From positions 1 through 5,135 of the forward strand of contig CAJPST010000151.1 in the NCBI GenBank assembly GCA_905373425.1: a DNA stretch of 5,135 bases, read 5' to 3'. The stretch comes from an uncultured Mesocricetibacter sp. GTDB taxonomy: Bacteria > Pseudomonadota > Gammaproteobacteria > Enterobacterales > Pasteurellaceae. The notes under the pieces are model-generated. The model worked only from the letters and a program-made list of their open reading frames with translations, was not told the origin of the DNA and made no database searches. Positions 1 to 5,135 of this stretch are shown in pieces. Numbering within the stretch: the first letter of the stretch is position 1; each line of letters opens with the position of its first letter. Position numbers and translations under genes: made by a program.

Positions 1-411
1 GTGTTGAAACCGCTTACCTAAAGTGGGAGGATAAATGTATATCGGCAGCCACCTTCGGGTGGCTGTGTGTTGAAACAAAAACGTCACAATCGAAATAGGA
101 ACTGTTAAAATGCAGCCACCTTCGGGTGGCTGTGTGTTGAAACTCAAAATTCAAAGGGCGATTTGTGATCACCGAGTGCAGCCACCTTCGGGTGGCTGTG
201 TGTTGAAACAATCAACGTATACATATTATCGCGGATTAGATTAGGCAGCCACCTTCGGGTGGCTGTGTGTTGAAACTTATGGCTGACAGATGAAAGCGGG
301 GCTAATTTAGATGCAGCCACCTTCGGGTGGCTGTGTGTTGAAACATATCGTAAGGTTCAGGAGATTTGATTAAATCTAAGCAGCCGCCTTCGGGCAGTTA
401 CATATCGAAAC
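1..411 (+). CRISPR. CRISPR array, leader-distal end, probable type I-C
   Basis: Five identical 32-base repeats lie at 45-76, 112-143, 178-209, 245-276 and 313-344. The last 10 bases of another repeat are at 1-10, and a decayed final repeat is at 380-411. The six spacers (11-44, 77-111, 144-177, 210-244, 277-312, 345-379) are 34-36 bases long and all different. Each repeat is one G, a perfect 8-bp stem (CAGCCACC/GGTGGCTG) closed by a TTCG loop, then the 11-base tail TGTGTTGAAAC. A 32-base repeat with a hairpin and an 11-base 3' tail ending in TTGAAAC fits type I-C, where Cas5d cuts at the stem base and leaves an 11-nt 5' handle on the crRNA. The tail orientation and the decayed right-hand repeat imply left-to-right transcription, so leader and cas genes should lie left of the window. 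The subtype is inferred from the repeat only, since no cas gene is visible. Confidence 0.96.
380..411 (+). repeat. Degenerate terminal CRISPR repeat
   Basis: This 32-base copy matches the array repeat at 23 of 32 positions and keeps the first six bases, the CCTTCGGG apex and the final GAAAC. All nine differences are transitions (repeat positions 7, 16, 17, 19, 21, 22, 23, 25, 27). Positions 7 and 16 pair in the stem and change together from A-T to G-C. The 4/19 pair becomes G-T, while pairs 6/17 and 2/21 are lost. Decay of the leader-distal repeat is typical and marks the array's 3' end. Confidence 0.92.
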
Positions 412-425
412 AATTAATCCACTTA

Positions 426-431
426 AAGGAG
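426..431 (+). promoter_or_regulatory. Ribosome binding site for the 438 gene
   Basis: AAGGAG lies six bases before ATG 438. It decides the start: an in-frame TTG at 366 would begin inside the last CRISPR spacer, read through the degenerate repeat and bury the signal peptide. No convincing -35/-10 pair fits in the 26 bases between the last repeat and the ATG. Confidence 0.8.
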
Positions 432-437
432 TTTATT

Positions 438-795
438 ATGAAAAAAACAATCATTGTGATAATGGCAGGCTTGTTGAGCTACCCGGCCTTAGCGGATTTA
501 GATCACAATAAAAAATACGGTCAACATGATGAAGTGATGCGTGGTACGACCTTTCCGATTCAAGATATGACCATTGATCAAACCATGGATTTTCTTGGTA
601 CTAAAAAATTAAAACAGTATCCACGCGAAGTTGTCGAAGCTGCCGTGTTAGATTGTCAAAAAAAACAATCATTATCTGGCTTATAACGGCAAACCACATC
701 CGGGAAATATAACCAATTTATCACATGCAAGAGGTAAGATTTGTGCGCATTTTGAAGTTAAATTAGATCATCTTAATCATAAAAAATCCTATTAA
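438..795 (+). pseudogene. Small secreted protein gene, frameshifted in an A8 run
   Basis: The readable frame from ATG 438 to TAA 684-686 gives 82 residues. It begins with a clear Sec signal peptide: charged MKK, hydrophobic core, and a probable signal peptidase I site after ALA-19. At 658-665 there is a run of eight A. Removing one A (or adding two) joins this frame to a second open frame that runs to TAA 793-795 and gives a 118-residue protein. The downstream part looks genuine: it contains HYLAYNGKPHPGN, and a second cysteine at about 102 that could pair with Cys73 after export. Histidines occur at about 78, 87 and 96, nine residues apart. The downstream frame is closed by TAG at 649-651 and has no nearby start, so it is not a separate gene. 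I do not recognise the family; a periplasmic or secreted location is inferred from the signal peptide. Alternatives to a true pseudogene are a sequencing error in the homopolymer, phase variation, or transcript slippage on A8. Confidence 0.72.
658..665 (+). other. A8 homopolymer at the frameshift point
   Basis: Eight consecutive A follow the Cys73 codon. Seven or ten A keep the 118-residue frame open. Eight A stop after seven more codons at 684-686, and nine A stop at the TAA in 'gaaatataa' near 713. This is where the small secreted protein is broken. Confidence 0.75.
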
Positions 796-805
796 ATGGT
801 GAGGT

Positions 806-872
806 GAACAGTGGACGGTTTTTGTAAACCGCGGCTCTCAATATACTCTTTCCATTAGCCGTTTCACTGTTC
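806..872 (+). repeat. Imperfect inverted repeat with nested hairpin
   Basis: GAACAGTG (806-813) is exactly complementary to CACTGTTC (865-872). Pairing extends inward to 818/859 with one G-T wobble and one bulged T. Inside it a perfect 6-bp hairpin, CGGTTT(TTGT)AAACCG at 816-831, shares bases with the long stem, so the two folds compete. No T run follows either stem, so neither is a standard intrinsic terminator. It sits between the broken secreted-protein gene and the DUF4336 gene. Its function is unknown; it could be an RNA structure, a remnant of a mobile repeat, or chance. Confidence 0.5.
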
Positions 873-897
873 CTGCTTATTCTGTTCAAATGGCACA

Positions 898-906
898 AAG
901 TGCGGT
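898..906 (+). repeat. DNA uptake sequence (Hin type)
   Basis: An exact AAGTGCGGT core is preceded by A and followed by CAAAATTT and then ATTTTT, which matches the extended Haemophilus-type uptake sequence with two downstream A/T blocks. These sites promote uptake of related DNA by competent Pasteurellaceae. This copy is intergenic, upstream of the DUF4336 gene, and is the best extended match in the window. Confidence 0.92.
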
Positions 907-963
907 CAAAATTTAGAGTATTTTTCGATTATAGGTAAAATATTATTCTCGTTTTTCCCAAGC

Positions 964-969
964 AGGAGG
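964..969 (+). promoter_or_regulatory. Strong ribosome binding site for the DUF4336 gene
   Basis: AGGAGG is five bases before ATG 975. This supports that start over the in-frame ATG at 984. A weak candidate -10 (TAAAAT, 936-941) lies upstream without a good -35. Confidence 0.85.
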
Positions 970-974
970 CAACA

Positions 975-1715
975 ATGTCAATCATGCTGTATCATCCGCT
1001 TAATACTTTAAAGCCGATTACCGATAATATTTGGATTGCTGACGGTGGGCTGATACATATGGCGGTGGGAATGTTCAAAATTCCATTTTCCACGCGTATG
1101 ACGGTCGCCCGTTTGCAAAACGGTGATTTATGGTGCCATTCGCCCATTGCGCCTGATGAGAAACTGTTAGATCAGATTGATCAATTAGGGGAAGTTCGGC
1201 ATTTGGTGTCGCCTAATTATATTCATTACGCGCATATTGCGGCATGGAAAAAGATTTATCCGCAGGCAATTGCTTGGGCTAGCCCAAATGTGCGTGAGCG
1301 TGCCCAATCACAAAATATTGCCGTTACGTTTGATCGCGATTTGGGTAGCACACCACCTTCTGAATGGGCCTCCGAAATTGATCAACATATTTTCCAAGGC
1401 AGCCGCATTATGCAAGAAGTGGTTTTCTTTCATTATGCCGACAAGACATTAATATTAACGGATTTAATCGAAAATTTTGAAACCGATAAAATGGGGCTGT
1501 TTTGGCGTTGGGTGATGAAGCTTGCCGGCAATGCCGATCCTGACGGAAAAGCACCTTTGGATATGCGCGCCACATTTACCGAGCGTGATAGCGCGCGCGA
1601 TAGCCTTGCATACATTACAGCATGGCAGCCTGAAAAAATTCTGCTGGCTCATGGTCGTTATTATTTAGAAAATGGCACGGCTGAGCTAAAACGGGCTTTT
1701 CGATGGTTGAAATAG
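975..1715 (+). CDS. DUF4336 family protein (metallo-beta-lactamase-like fold)
   Basis: This complete 246-residue frame runs from ATG, behind an AGGAGG site, to TAG. The opening 'LNTLKPITDNIWIADGGLI' and the following 'PFSTRMTVARLQNGDLWCHSP' (about 37-57) are the typical start of DUF4336 proteins. These resemble the metallo-beta-lactamase fold but lack the standard HxHxDH motif. Candidate metal ligands at the usual places are His84 and His87 (IHYAH), Asp163 (LTDLIENF) and His226 (LAHG). There is no signal peptide or membrane segment, so the protein is probably cytoplasmic. The substrate and reaction are not known to me; hydrolase activity is only an inference from the fold. It stands alone, with a broken gene upstream on the same strand and mnmC convergent downstream, so the context gives no functional hint. 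The family assignment is from recognition of sequence patterns. Confidence 0.85.
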   Translation: MSIMLYHPLNTLKPITDNIWIADGGLIHMAVGMFKIPFSTRMTVARLQNGDLWCHSPIAPDEKLLDQIDQLGEVRHLVSPNYIHYAHIAAWKKIYPQAIAWASPNVRERAQSQNIAVTFDRDLGSTPPSEWASEIDQHIFQGSRIMQEVVFFHYADKTLILTDLIENFETDKMGLFWRWVMKLAGNADPDGKAPLDMRATFTERDSARDSLAYITAWQPEKILLAHGRYYLENGTAELKRAFRWLK

Positions 1716-1781
1716 TGAATTCAGCTTGTTAGTCGTTCACTCACAATTTCACAAAGCAGAGCAAATTAACAAAGCAAATCA

Positions 1782-1790
1782 AAGTGCGGT
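1782..1790 (+). repeat. DNA uptake sequence, left arm of an inverted pair
   Basis: An exact AAGTGCGGT core preceded by A and followed by CGGTTTTT, in the gap between two convergent genes. Together with the opposite-strand copy at 1836-1844 it makes a 9-bp inverted repeat with 45 bases between the arms. Confidence 0.9.
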
Positions 1791-1835
1791 CGGTTTTTGA
1801 GCCATTTTTATAATGACAAAACATCGAAAAAACAA

Positions 1836-1844
1836 ACCGCACTT
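1836..1844 (-). repeat. DNA uptake sequence, right arm of an inverted pair
   Basis: An exact core on the minus strand (ACCGCACTT on plus), followed on its own strand by TTGTTTTTT. It lies five bases beyond the mnmC stop codon and pairs with the copy at 1782-1790. Confidence 0.9.
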
Positions 1845-1849
1845 CTCCC

Positions 1850-3862
1850 CTATTCAACCGCTGTTCCTTTTAATAATTTGCGTATCCAACTCCGATTGGG
1901 GCTAAGGCAATGCAGAATATCTTCGCTTAGCGGCAACGGTTCGTTATAGATAAGCGAAGCCAAAGTTTCGCCCAATATCGGAGCAGAAGTTAAGCCACGT
2001 GAGCCGAGTGCGCCGATGAGATATAAATTTGGAAACACAGCAGCCTGTGGAATGGGTTGTTTGCGACGGCGTAAGTTAAACAGATTTTTATAATCCACGC
2101 ATTGCAGTTCAAAATTCGGCACATTGCCGACCATTGGGATACGATCCCGCACGGCGCAACGCACACCGATTCGCGCCAGATTGGCAGAAGTATCCACCTC
2201 TTTCACCCAAGGCATACCGTCTAAGTTCTTTTGGATTTTTTCCTGATTTTCCCGCTGTTCCTGCTCGCTAAAAGTGCGGTCAGCGCAATCACGCACATGG
2301 CTGGCACCAATGCAATGGTTGGTTTTAGCCTGATCGGCAGGCGTGAGGTAGCCGTCATAACAGAGCACGGATTTCAGTTTCAGTAGATGTTCTGATGTGG
2401 AAATTTGGCTAACTTGCCCACGCACGGCATAAAGCGGTAGCGACTGCGTTTGTGGAAATTCATGCAGTTGATGACCGTTGGCGAGGACGACGATTTGATG
2501 ATGGAACCTGTCGTTTTCAGCATTTGTCACTAGCCAGCCATTTTCTTGTATGGAAAGTGCAGTCACTTTTTGCGATGTTTTTATACTGAGCCCGCGCCGT
2601 TGCAAATAAGCGAACAGATTCTGCACAAATTGTTGTGGCGCAAGCCATCCACCCTGTGGAATGAATCCGCCACCACAAGGCAACGGGAGACCGACTTTTT
2701 CACTTAATTCTGCTTGGTTTAGGCTTTGATAAAGGCCTTCAGGAAGCTGAAGTTGCGAAACTTTCTGTAATTTGACCGCACTTTTTTCGTTATATCCGCA
2801 CAGTGCCACACCACAAAATTCATGTTCAAATTCAATGAGGTTTTCGGCGTTACGTAATTGTTGTAAGCCGTAAGCAAAAGCCTGTATGTAAAAGCGAATG
2901 TTACGTTCGTCATCGTCGCTCAGTTGCGGATAAAACGCGCCTTGTTTGTTGCCGGAGGCGTTCATTGCCGGCTGTGGATCTTCGCAATAAAGGGTGACGT
3001 TCGCGCCACGTTGCATTAAGGCGAATGCGGTAAATAAGGAGGCTATGCCGCCACCCACAATGGCAACATCCGCCACACCTTCAAACCGGGCGGATTGTGG
3101 TAGGTACCATGGGGTGAAAAGTGCGGTGGTTTTTTCAAGTGTTTTTTCGCCTACCAAACACTCCCGTTTTTTGCCGTAACCTTTGCGCTTTTGCACGCTG
3201 AAACCGGCATTTTCTAAGCCTTTGCGTACTGCACTTGCCGCTGTAAAGGTGGCGAATGTGCCTTGCGCTTTGGTGTAACGGTATATTTGCGTATAAAGCG
3301 CATCATTCCACATATCAGGATTTTTACTTGGGGCAAATCCGTCTAAAAACCACGCATCAATTTTGTCACGCATATAGTCGCCGAGCTGTGGCAAATTGTC
3401 GTGAATATCGCCAAACCAAAGATCGAGTGTGGTTTCCTCAAAATGAAAACGATAGCAACCTTCAATGGGATCCAACCAATGCTGCTGTAATTGTGCGGAG
3501 AGAAAGGCAAATTGCGGATAATGTTGATGAGCACGCGATAGGGCTTCTGCGGTTAGCGGGTATTTTTCAAAAGAAATAAAAAATAGCCGTTGTAATGTTG
3601 CCTGTGGAAATTGTTGACGAAACTCACGAAACAGCGTGGTGGCAGCCAAAAAATTCAGCCCCGTGCCGAAGCCCGTTTCGGCAATAATAAAATACGCTTG
3701 TTGATGTTTCTGCCAACGTTGCCACAGTTGATTGCCCTGTTGGAAAACATAACGGCTTTCTTCCAAACCGTCTTGGTTGGAAAAATAAACGTCATCGAAT
3801 TTTTGCGAAACAGGTGTACCCTGTTCATTGAAGTGAATTTCGGCATAATTAACCTTTAACAT
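1850..3862 (-). CDS. mnmC: Bifunctional tRNA mnm5(s2)U34 biosynthesis enzyme MnmC
   Basis: This complete 670-residue frame is close to the E. coli length (668). It carries the last two steps of mnm5(s2)U synthesis at wobble U34 of certain tRNAs. The C-terminal FAD domain removes the carboxymethyl group from cmnm5(s2)U to give nm5(s2)U. The N-terminal domain then methylates this to mnm5(s2)U using S-adenosylmethionine. Seen here: the methyltransferase domain (about 1-245) has the SAM loop AETGFGTGLNFLA at 61-73 and DAWFLDGFAPSKNPDMW at 169-185 with the conserved catalytic-type Asp. After a linker near 245-260, the oxidoreductase domain has the FAD Rossmann motif VAIVGGGIAS at 266-275, NASGNKQGAFYPQLS at 301-315 and the C-terminal FAD motif GALGSRGLTSAP at 617-628. 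The domains are intact and fused, with no missing key motif. The start ATG at 3862 has AGGA ten bases upstream; the stop is TAG. It is probably transcribed alone, divergent from fabB. Three exact uptake sequences lie inside it. Confidence 0.97.
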   Translation of the reverse strand: MLKVNYAEIHFNEQGTPVSQKFDDVYFSNQDGLEESRYVFQQGNQLWQRWQKHQQAYFIIAETGFGTGLNFLAATTLFREFRQQFPQATLQRLFFISFEKYPLTAEALSRAHQHYPQFAFLSAQLQQHWLDPIEGCYRFHFEETTLDLWFGDIHDNLPQLGDYMRDKIDAWFLDGFAPSKNPDMWNDALYTQIYRYTKAQGTFATFTAASAVRKGLENAGFSVQKRKGYGKKRECLVGEKTLEKTTALFTPWYLPQSARFEGVADVAIVGGGIASLFTAFALMQRGANVTLYCEDPQPAMNASGNKQGAFYPQLSDDDERNIRFYIQAFAYGLQQLRNAENLIEFEHEFCGVALCGYNEKSAVKLQKVSQLQLPEGLYQSLNQAELSEKVGLPLPCGGGFIPQGGWLAPQQFVQNLFAYLQRRGLSIKTSQKVTALSIQENGWLVTNAENDRFHHQIVVLANGHQLHEFPQTQSLPLYAVRGQVSQISTSEHLLKLKSVLCYDGYLTPADQAKTNHCIGASHVRDCADRTFSEQEQRENQEKIQKNLDGMPWVKEVDTSANLARIGVRCAVRDRIPMVGNVPNFELQCVDYKNLFNLRRRKQPIPQAAVFPNLYLIGALGSRGLTSAPILGETLASLIYNEPLPLSEDILHCLSPNRSWIRKLLKGTAVE
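2272..2280 (+). repeat. DNA uptake sequence inside mnmC
   Basis: An exact AAGTGCGGT core preceded by A and followed by CA. On the coding strand it covers the DRTF codons near residue 528 of MnmC. Confidence 0.88.
2775..2783 (-). repeat. DNA uptake sequence inside mnmC
   Basis: An exact core on the mnmC coding strand, flanked as AAAAGTGCGGTCAAA. It encodes the KSAVK stretch near residue 361, in the oxidoreductase half. Confidence 0.88.
3119..3127 (+). repeat. DNA uptake sequence in the MnmC interdomain linker
   Basis: An exact AAGTGCGGT core followed by GGTTTTTT. On the coding strand it spells ACC GCA CTT, residues Thr246-Ala247-Leu248. These lie between the methyltransferase and FAD domains. 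Confidence 0.88.
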
Positions 3863-3872
3863 CGCGCTTTTT

Positions 3873-3876
3873 TCCT
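3873..3876 (-). promoter_or_regulatory. Ribosome binding site for mnmC
   Basis: The minus strand reads AGGA ten bases before the ATG at 3862-3860. It is weak and somewhat distant, but no better start is visible nearby, and the N-terminus (MLKVNYAEIHF) fits the family. Confidence 0.55.
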
Positions 3877-3879
3877 ATC

Positions 3880-3907
3880 TTGGCAATTTGTTGAGCATAC
3901 CTATAAT
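3880..3907 (+). promoter_or_regulatory. Candidate upstream fabB promoter
   Basis: TTGGCA (3880-3885, 5 of 6) and a perfect TATAAT (3902-3907) are separated by 16 bases and point toward fabB. Transcription would begin near 3914, giving a leader of about 155 bases. The -10 box overlaps the minus-strand -10 of mnmC by five bases. Confidence 0.5.
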
Positions 3908-3931
3908 AGCGCAATTTTATTGGTATTCCAA
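3903..3931 (-). promoter_or_regulatory. Candidate mnmC promoter
   Basis: The minus strand has TTGGAA (plus 3926-3931, 4 of 6 to the -35 consensus), 17 bases, then TATTAT (plus 3903-3908, 5 of 6 to the -10 consensus). Transcription would start near 3896, leaving a leader of about 34 bases before ATG 3862. This is the best minus-strand match in the spacer; it is a prediction by eye. Confidence 0.5.
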
Positions 3932-3957
3932 AGTAGCTTATTAACTCAAAAAGCGTT

Positions 3958-3974
3958 GACTGGTCGAATGTTTT
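3958..3974 (+). promoter_or_regulatory. FadR-like operator upstream of fabB
   Basis: GACTGGTCGAATGTTTT resembles the E. coli FadR consensus AACTGGTCNGACNNGTT. The left half ACTGGTC is perfect and the right half is weak. In E. coli FadR activates fabA and fabB, so a site here is reasonable. A 7-bp inverted repeat (AAGCGTT 3951-3957, AACGCTT 3980-3986) brackets it. Operator identity is inferred; FadR itself is not in the window. Confidence 0.35.
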
Positions 3975-3984
3975 AAATTAACGC

Positions 3985-4012
3985 TTGCAATATTCTCATT
4001 TCGTAGTACAGT
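3985..4012 (+). promoter_or_regulatory. Candidate proximal fabB promoter
   Basis: TTGCAA (3985-3990, 4 of 6) and TACAGT (4007-4012, 4 of 6) are 16 bases apart, giving a start near 4019 and a leader of about 50 bases. The FadR-like box would be centred about 53 bases upstream of that start, a position compatible with activation. The -35 overlaps the right arm (3980-3986) of the inverted repeat. Confidence 0.4.
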
Positions 4013-4057
4013 ATCGTTCAGCTAACAGTTGTAAGTCGAAATCATCTCTTTTAACCA

Positions 4058-4063
4058 TAAGGA
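4058..4063 (+). promoter_or_regulatory. Ribosome binding site for fabB
   Basis: TAAGGA lies six bases before ATG 4070. This fixes the start and gives an N-terminus (MRRAVITGFGV) that aligns directly with E. coli FabB. Confidence 0.85.
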
Positions 4064-4069
4064 ATATAT

Positions 4070-5135
4070 ATGAGAAGAGCAGTCATTACAGGTTTTGGAG
4101 TTATTTCCAGCATCGGTAATAATAAAGAGGAAGTTTTAGCCTCATTGAAAGCCGGAAAATCCGGTATTGTAGCTACCCCTGAATTTATTGAAGCCAACAT
4201 GCGTAGCCATGTGGCAGGCACGATAAAATTAAATCCGGCAGAACTAATCGATCGTAAAATTTTCCGTTTTATGGGTGATGCAGCGGCTTATGCTTATCTT
4301 TCAATGAAAGAAGCTATTGAAGATTCCGGTTTAACCGAAGAACAGATTTCCAATGATCGCACCGGCTTGGTAATCGGAGCAGGTACCGGTTCTGCTCGTA
4401 ATCAGGTAGCGGCATGCGATGCGGCACGTGGCCCGCGCGGAGTGAAAGCTATTGGTCCTTATGCTGTGACCAAAACCATGGCCTCCAGTGTTTCTGCTTG
4501 TTTAGCAACACCTTATAAAATTCGTGGCGTAAACTATAGTTTAAGTTCCGCCTGTGCGACATCGGCGCATTGTATCGGGCACGCTTGGGAATTGATCCAA
4601 TTAGGCAAACAAGACGTAGTGTTCGCCGGTGGTGCGGAAGAATTATGCTGGGAAGGCGCAACCCAATTTGATGCGATGGGCGCATTATCCACCAAATATA
4701 ACGATACTCCGGAAAAAGCTTCCCGTGCTTATGATGCAAATCGTGATGGTTTTGTAATTTCAGGTGGCGGCGCTGTTGTGGTGGTAGAAGAATTGGAACA
4801 TGCGTTAGCGCGCGGTGCGAAAATTTATGCGGAAATCGTTGGTTACGGTGCAACTTCCGACGGTTATGATATGGTTGCGCCAAGCGGTGAAGGTGCAGAA
4901 CGTTGTATGAAACAAGCTCTGGCAACCGTTGATACCCCGATTGATTATATTAACGTGCACGGCACATCAACTCCGGTGGGCGATGTGAAAGAATTAGGTG
5001 CTATTCGTAATGTATTCGGTGATCATCAACCTGCGATTTCTTCCACCAAATCCATGACGGGACACTCGTTAGGAGCGGCAGGAGCACATGAAGCGATTTA
5101 TTCATTAATTATGTTACATAATGATTTCATTGCAC
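4070..5135 (+). CDS. fabB: 3-oxoacyl-ACP synthase I FabB (3' end beyond window)
   Basis: The frame is open from ATG to the right edge: 355 complete codons of a protein usually about 406 residues long. FabB condenses malonyl-ACP with acyl-ACP in type II fatty acid synthesis in the cytoplasm. Together with FabA it is the enzyme needed for the unsaturated branch, elongating cis-3-decenoyl-ACP. Seen here: MRRAVITGFGVISSIGNN at the start, the nucleophile Cys162 in SSACATSAHCIG, His297 in NVHGTSTPVGD, Lys327 and His332 in STKSMTGHSLGAAG. This is the Cys-His-His set of FabB/FabF (Cys163, His298, His333 in E. coli). Long stretches such as FDAMGALSTKYNDTPEKASR identify it as FabB, not FabF. The glycine-rich C-terminal NSFGFGG motif would lie outside. 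It is divergent from mnmC with a 207-base spacer carrying two candidate promoters and a possible FadR site. Nothing suggests damage; the truncation is only the window edge. Confidence 0.97.
   Translation, partial: MRRAVITGFGVISSIGNNKEEVLASLKAGKSGIVATPEFIEANMRSHVAGTIKLNPAELIDRKIFRFMGDAAAYAYLSMKEAIEDSGLTEEQISNDRTGLVIGAGTGSARNQVAACDAARGPRGVKAIGPYAVTKTMASSVSACLATPYKIRGVNYSLSSACATSAHCIGHAWELIQLGKQDVVFAGGAEELCWEGATQFDAMGALSTKYNDTPEKASRAYDANRDGFVISGGGAVVVVEELEHALARGAKIYAEIVGYGATSDGYDMVAPSGEGAERCMKQALATVDTPIDYINVHGTSTPVGDVKELGAIRNVFGDHQPAISSTKSMTGHSLGAAGAHEAIYSLIMLHNDFIA

Larger units (their letters stand above)
1782..1844. terminator. Possible bidirectional terminator from paired uptake sequences
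   Basis: The two uptake cores form a perfect 9-bp stem between the convergent DUF4336 and mnmC genes. Paired uptake sequences acting as terminators between convergent genes are well known in Haemophilus. Here the 45-base loop is long. The plus-strand transcript has no U run after the stem, and the minus-strand one only UUGAUUUG. The role is therefore doubtful, although no other terminator is visible in 1716-1849. Confidence 0.4.

Noticed and set aside
14..211. Minus-strand open frame across the CRISPR array
   Set aside because: It is a translation of the repeats themselves, with the same peptide recurring every unit; no ribosome site and no gene-like content.
366..394. Promoter in the last spacer (TTGATT at 366-371)
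   Set aside because: No acceptable -10 hexamer at 15-19 bases spacing; that position falls in the GC-rich hairpin of the degenerate repeat.
366..437. N-terminal extension of the small secreted protein starting at TTG 366
   Set aside because: It begins in the last spacer and translates the degenerate repeat. ATG 438 has a good ribosome site and is followed at once by a signal peptide.
658..672. Programmed -1 frameshift at the A-rich slippery run
   Set aside because: A -1 shift enters a frame that stops after about 16 codons. The plausible downstream protein needs +1 (or -2), so classical -1 recoding does not explain it.
816..831. Intrinsic terminator for the broken secreted-protein gene
   Set aside because: The hairpin CGGTTT/AAACCG is followed by GCGGCTCTC, not a T run; the T-rich bases are inside the loop.
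4449..4925. Minus-strand 158-codon open frame opposite fabB
   Set aside because: It is antisense to highly conserved FabB codons and its translation is rich in His/Arg/Pro, as expected for a shadow frame.

Overview
The window looks like chromosomal DNA of a Pasteurellaceae bacterium of the Haemophilus/Aggregatibacter/Pasteurella type. The strongest clue is six exact copies of the 9-base DNA uptake core AAGTGCGGT (either strand) in 5.1 kb. The protein sequences agree: a FabB very close to the enterobacterial enzyme, and a fused MnmC. I do not assign a genus or species.

Layout. Positions 1-411 are the leader-distal end of a CRISPR array of apparent type I-C: one partial repeat, five identical 32-base repeats, and a decayed last repeat, separated by 34-36-base spacers. 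The leader and any cas genes would lie to the left, outside the window. Only 26 bases after the last repeat starts a small secreted-protein gene (438-795). It is broken by a one-base shift in a run of eight A; after the shift a convincing frame continues to 795. A structured intergenic stretch (796-974) follows, with an inverted repeat and an uptake sequence. Then comes a complete DUF4336 gene (975-1715, +).

The convergent gap 1716-1849 carries two uptake sequences in inverted orientation. mnmC (1850-3862, -) encodes the two-domain enzyme that finishes the mnm5 modification of the tRNA wobble uridine. Divergent from it, fabB (4070 to the right edge, +) encodes 3-oxoacyl-ACP synthase I and is cut off after 355 residues. 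The 207-base mnmC/fabB spacer holds candidate promoters for both directions whose -10 boxes overlap, and a FadR-like half operator.

How the genes relate. mnmC-fabB is a divergent housekeeping pair; as far as I recall the same neighbours occur in E. coli. The left part (CRISPR end plus broken secreted-protein gene) is accessory. No new multi-gene system is visible. The most unusual points are the transition-only decay of the terminal CRISPR repeat, the homopolymer break in a gene that has no obvious promoter of its own behind the array, and the overlapping divergent promoters upstream of fabB.
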